This document shows, in pieces, positions 61,567-64,000 of a stretch of 64,000 bases of DNA. The notes under the pieces are model-generated. The model made no database searches. It saw only the letters and a program-made list of their open reading frames with translations, and was not told the origin of the DNA. Both the position numbers and the translations under genes were made by a program. Source of the DNA: Dokdonella_A sp046347015 (GTDB lineage Bacteria > Pseudomonadota > Gammaproteobacteria > Xanthomonadales > Rhodanobacteraceae); the NCBI GenBank assembly GCA_046347015.1, contig JAXMHA010000001.1, forward strand, positions 209,014-273,013, in the 5' to 3' direction. Position 1 is the first letter of the stretch. Each line of letters begins with the position of its first letter.

Positions 61567-62202
61567 ATGCAGGTCCACAGCGAAACCTTCACCGAGATGC
61601 AGATGATTCCGTCGCGCTGCGCGTTCGGCATGCCGGGTCCGGGTGGCGAACCGTTCGCGCCGGCGCCGAACCGCAACCCGCACCTCGCGTGGGACGACAT
61701 CGCCAGCGAGCGCGTGCGCTCGTTCGTGCTGACGTGCGTCGACCACGACGTGCCGAGCCGCGGCGACGACGTCAACCGGACTGACCGCCGGGTGCCGGCG
61801 ACGCTGCCGCGCGTCGACTTCGTGCACTGGCTGCTGGTCGACATCCCGCGCGAGTGCCGCGAGCTTGCCGAAGGCAGTTGCGCCGACGGCATCGTCGCGC
61901 GCGGCAAGCGCGAACCGCCCGGTCCGCCCGGTTCGAAGCAGGGCGTCAACGACTTTTCCGGCTGGTTCGCGCACGACAAGGACATGTCCGGCACCTGGTT
62001 CGGCTACGACGGTCCGTGCCCGCCGTGGAACGACGAGCTCGCGCACCACTACGAGTTCACGGTGCGTGCACTCGACGTGCCGACGCTCGGGCTGACCGGT
62101 GCATTCACGCTGGGGGATGTCGAACGCGCCATGGCGGGGCACGTCGTCGCCAGCGCGTCGCTGACCGGCGTCTACACGTTGACGCCCGGGTTGCGGCGCT
62201 GA
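61567..62202 (+). CDS. PEBP (YbhB/YbcL, Raf-kinase-inhibitor-like) family protein
   Basis: A 211-residue phosphatidylethanolamine-binding-protein fold. NPHLAWDDI (ligand-site Asp/Trp), FVLTCVDHDVP (the DPDxP-like segment, here DHDVP), DFVHWLLVDIPRE and YDGPCPPWNDELAHHYEFTV are the conserved blocks around the anion pocket. It is longer than E. coli YbhB, with an insert around residues 55-80. No signal peptide. Lies 36 bp behind the TPR-sulfotransferase and 27 bp before the TPR-hydroxylase, which suggests an operon. Ligand unknown. Confidence 0.88.
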   Translation: MQVHSETFTEMQMIPSRCAFGMPGPGGEPFAPAPNRNPHLAWDDIASERVRSFVLTCVDHDVPSRGDDVNRTDRRVPATLPRVDFVHWLLVDIPRECRELAEGSCADGIVARGKREPPGPPGSKQGVNDFSGWFAHDKDMSGTWFGYDGPCPPWNDELAHHYEFTVRALDVPTLGLTGAFTLGDVERAMAGHVVASASLTGVYTLTPGLRR

Positions 62203-62229
62203 AGCCGGTACCAGGGCGGTAACGAAGCG

Positions 62230-63528
62230 ATGAACGAAGCCACCAGAGAACAGGCCGCCGTTGCGGCGGCGCGGGCACGGGCCAGCGCGGGGCGGCCAGA
62301 CCTGGCCGAGCAGGCCTGGCTCGACGTACTGCGCGAATTTCCCGGCAACCTCGACGCGCTGAACTTCCTCGCGGTGAGCGCGCATGCGCGCGGGCGGCGC
62401 GACCAGGCGCTGGCGTTGTTCGAGCGCGCGGTGCACGCGCACCCCGACGATCCCGTTGCGTGGGTCAACCTCGCGATGGTCAGGCGTGAACTCGGCCAGC
62501 TCGACGCCGCGCTGGAAGCCATGCGCAAGGGCACCGCGCTCGCGCCGGACCTGTTCGCCGCGCGCCTGCGGATGGGCGAGATCCTGCAGGCGCTCGGGCG
62601 CAACGACGAGGCGCTGCCGGTCTACTTCGGCGCGATCATGTCCGCGCAGGAGGCAGGCCAGTGGCGCAATCCCGCGACGACGCCGCCGGACCTGCGCCCG
62701 CTGGTGCAGCATGCGATCGGCCTCGTCAACTCCGGCCGCAAGGCGCTGTTCGGCAAGCTGCTCGATCCGCTGCGCGACCAGCACGGTGGCGCGGCCCTCG
62801 CGCGCGTCGAGAAGTGCATATCGATCTACCTCGGCGAACTGCCGGCCAACTATCCCGACCCGCGCCAGAAGCCGACCTTCCTGTATTTCCCCGGCCTGCC
62901 GACGCAGGCGTTCTTTTCGCGCGACCTGTTCCCGTGGTACGCGCCGCTCGAGGAAGCGCAGCCCGCGATTCGCGACGAGATGCTGGCGGTGATGGCGGAA
63001 GACGCCGGTTTCGAGCCGTTCCTCGGCAAGTCCGGCGGCATCGACAACCTGCTCGACAACAAGGCGGGCGCGACGCCCGTGTGGGATGCGTACTTCTTCG
63101 AGCGTCACGGCCATCGCAACACCGCCAACGCGGTGCGGTGCCCGGTCACCGCCGCCGCGATCGACGCGGCGCCGCTGTGCCGCATCCGCGACCACTCGCC
63201 CGAGGTGTGCTTCTCGAAACTGACCGGCGGCTCGCACATCCTGCCGCACCGCGGCGTGACGAACACCCGCCTGACGACGCACCTGCCGCTGGTCGTGCCG
63301 GAAGGCGATCTCGCGCTGCACGTCAGCGGCGAGATGCAGCGCTGGCAGGAAGGGCGCTGCTTCAGCTTCGACGACAGCTTCGAGCACGAGGCGTGGAACC
63401 GCAGCGGCAAGACCCGCGTCGTCGTGCTGATGGACGCGTGGAATCCGTTCCTGACCGAAGTCGAGCGCGAGGCGCTGACCGTGCTGGTCGGCGGCATCGG
63501 CGACTTCAACCGCGCGGCCGGCCGGTGA
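62230..63528 (+). CDS. TPR-aspartyl/asparaginyl beta-hydroxylase fusion
   Basis: A 432-residue protein. The N-terminal half holds about four TPR units (EQAWLDVLREFPGNLDALNF, RALALFERAVHAHPDDPVAW and others). The C-terminal domain is an Asp/Asn beta-hydroxylase of the Fe(II)/2-oxoglutarate type. HILPHRGVTNTRLTTHLPLV gives the first iron histidine and 2-OG arginine, and FDDSFEHEAWN the second histidine. The carboxylate ligand is lacking, as in human AspH. It would hydroxylate a protein or peptide side chain. Intact, in contrast to its upstream neighbours. Confidence 0.9.
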   Translation: MNEATREQAAVAAARARASAGRPDLAEQAWLDVLREFPGNLDALNFLAVSAHARGRRDQALALFERAVHAHPDDPVAWVNLAMVRRELGQLDAALEAMRKGTALAPDLFAARLRMGEILQALGRNDEALPVYFGAIMSAQEAGQWRNPATTPPDLRPLVQHAIGLVNSGRKALFGKLLDPLRDQHGGAALARVEKCISIYLGELPANYPDPRQKPTFLYFPGLPTQAFFSRDLFPWYAPLEEAQPAIRDEMLAVMAEDAGFEPFLGKSGGIDNLLDNKAGATPVWDAYFFERHGHRNTANAVRCPVTAAAIDAAPLCRIRDHSPEVCFSKLTGGSHILPHRGVTNTRLTTHLPLVVPEGDLALHVSGEMQRWQEGRCFSFDDSFEHEAWNRSGKTRVVVLMDAWNPFLTEVEREALTVLVGGIGDFNRAAGR

Positions 63529-63546
63529 CGCCGCCACCCGAACCGC

Positions 63547-64000
63547 TCAGGTGCCGGCCGGCAGCCACCACAGCAACGCGACTCCGAGCGCGATGCGGTA
63601 GATCGCGAACGGCGTGAAGCGGTGCGTGCGGATGTAGCCGAGCAGCCACTTCACGACGATGAACGCGACGATGAGCGACGCGGCGAAGCCGACCGCGAGC
63701 GCGGTCCAGTCCTCGTGCACGGCGCCGCTGCGCAACACCTTCAGCAATTCGTAGCCGGTCGCCGCGAACATCGTCGGAATGCCGACCAGGAACGCGAACT
63801 CGGTCGCCGCCGAGCGGTTCGAGGTGCCGAACAGCATCGCCGCGAAGATCGTCGCGGCCGACCGCGACGTGCCGGGGAAGATGCCGGCCACCATTTGCGC
63901 GATGCCGACCAGGATCGCGACGCCCCACGTCACCCGCGAGCGTTCCGGCAAGCGCGCGGCAATCTGCTCGGCCGCGATCATCCAGGCACCGCCAATGATC
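63547..64000 (-). CDS. uppP: Undecaprenyl-diphosphatase, 3' part only
   Basis: C-terminal 150 or so residues of UppP/BacA, the membrane enzyme that recycles undecaprenyl diphosphate for peptidoglycan and O-antigen synthesis and gives bacitracin resistance. The second signature GIFPGTSRSAATI contains the catalytic Ser/Arg. Three or four further membrane helices follow to TPFAIYRIALGVALLWW. The frame is open through base 64000, so the start lies outside the window. It is convergent with the hydroxylase gene, 18 bp apart. Confidence 0.93.
   Translation of the reverse strand, partial: IIGGAWMIAAEQIAARLPERSRVTWGVAILVGIAQMVAGIFPGTSRSAATIFAAMLFGTSNRSAATEFAFLVGIPTMFAATGYELLKVLRSGAVHEDWTALAVGFAASLIVAFIVVKWLLGYIRTHRFTPFAIYRIALGVALLWWLPAGT

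Noticed and set aside
1..64000. tRNA, rRNA and known riboswitches
   Set aside because: I looked for cloverleaf ends, rRNA-like stretches and a cobalamin riboswitch near the receptor; none is visible, and the receptor's own upstream region is outside the window.

Overview
The window is GC-rich (roughly two thirds G+C) chromosomal DNA from a Gram-negative bacterium. Most likely it is a gammaproteobacterium of the Lysobacterales/Xanthomonadales type. The arguments are the order tetR, isoaspartyl-methyltransferase homologue, tolC, waaA; the order rhodanese(yibN), secB, gpsA; a hemD-hemX-hemY run; secB, lpxL and uppP; TPR-sulfotransferase and TPR-aspartyl-hydroxylase genes; and several promoter-like TANNAT hexamers placed 6-8 nt before start codons. 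This placement is by inference; no rRNA or tRNA is present to confirm it.

Layout. 1-1565: 3' part of a BtuB-like TonB receptor, clean to about 1120 and then broken by several small frameshifts. 1768-4448: DUF1631 protein translationally coupled to a PilZ domain protein. 4492-7546: TetR regulator, divergent methyltransferase homologue and TolC. 7527-13435: LPS assembly (waaA, lpxL, core glycosyltransferase, O-antigen ligase, GT4). 13442-22750: CHCC zinc finger protein, Yip1-like membrane protein, YceI, ELM1-like protein, glnE, a GT2 and an exported beta-helix protein. 22947-28854: periplasmic thioredoxin lipoprotein, secreted cyclophilin, VOC protein, Rieske oxygenase, YpfJ protease, a cytochrome-like protein and Tpx. 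28873-37120: Hsp15, a MITE-like insertion, a methyltransferase-like lipoprotein, LysR with two small divergent genes, icd, a lipoprotein, a LysM protein, an FAD oxidoreductase and queF. 37150-41520: RND efflux pump and its adaptor. 41795-45316: zapE, a hydrolase, a 25-copy heptanucleotide tandem repeat, a cytochrome c pair and trmL.

45317-47782 is an accessory island with visibly lower GC than its flanks. It holds an IS3-family remnant, the last 29 codons of a BrnA/DUF4415-like antitoxin, a large zinc-ribbon/DUF2806 protein, three 11-bp direct repeats and a coding tail without a start. It sits between trmL and gpsA and is the best candidate for an undescribed system.

47783-54299 is core again (gpsA, secB, rhodanese, lipoprotein, thioesterase, hemD, hemX, hemY). 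54413-54852 is a non-coding element bounded by two hairpins and a 33-bp imperfect inverted repeat. From 54936 to about 61040 six consecutive genes (iron-sulfur flavoprotein reductase, thioesterase, SrkA kinase, PlsC acyltransferase, YheT-like hydrolase, TPR-sulfotransferase) are each recognisable but repeatedly frameshifted, which looks more like a low-accuracy stretch of sequence than six independent pseudogenes. The window ends with a PEBP protein, a TPR-aspartyl hydroxylase and the 3' part of uppP.
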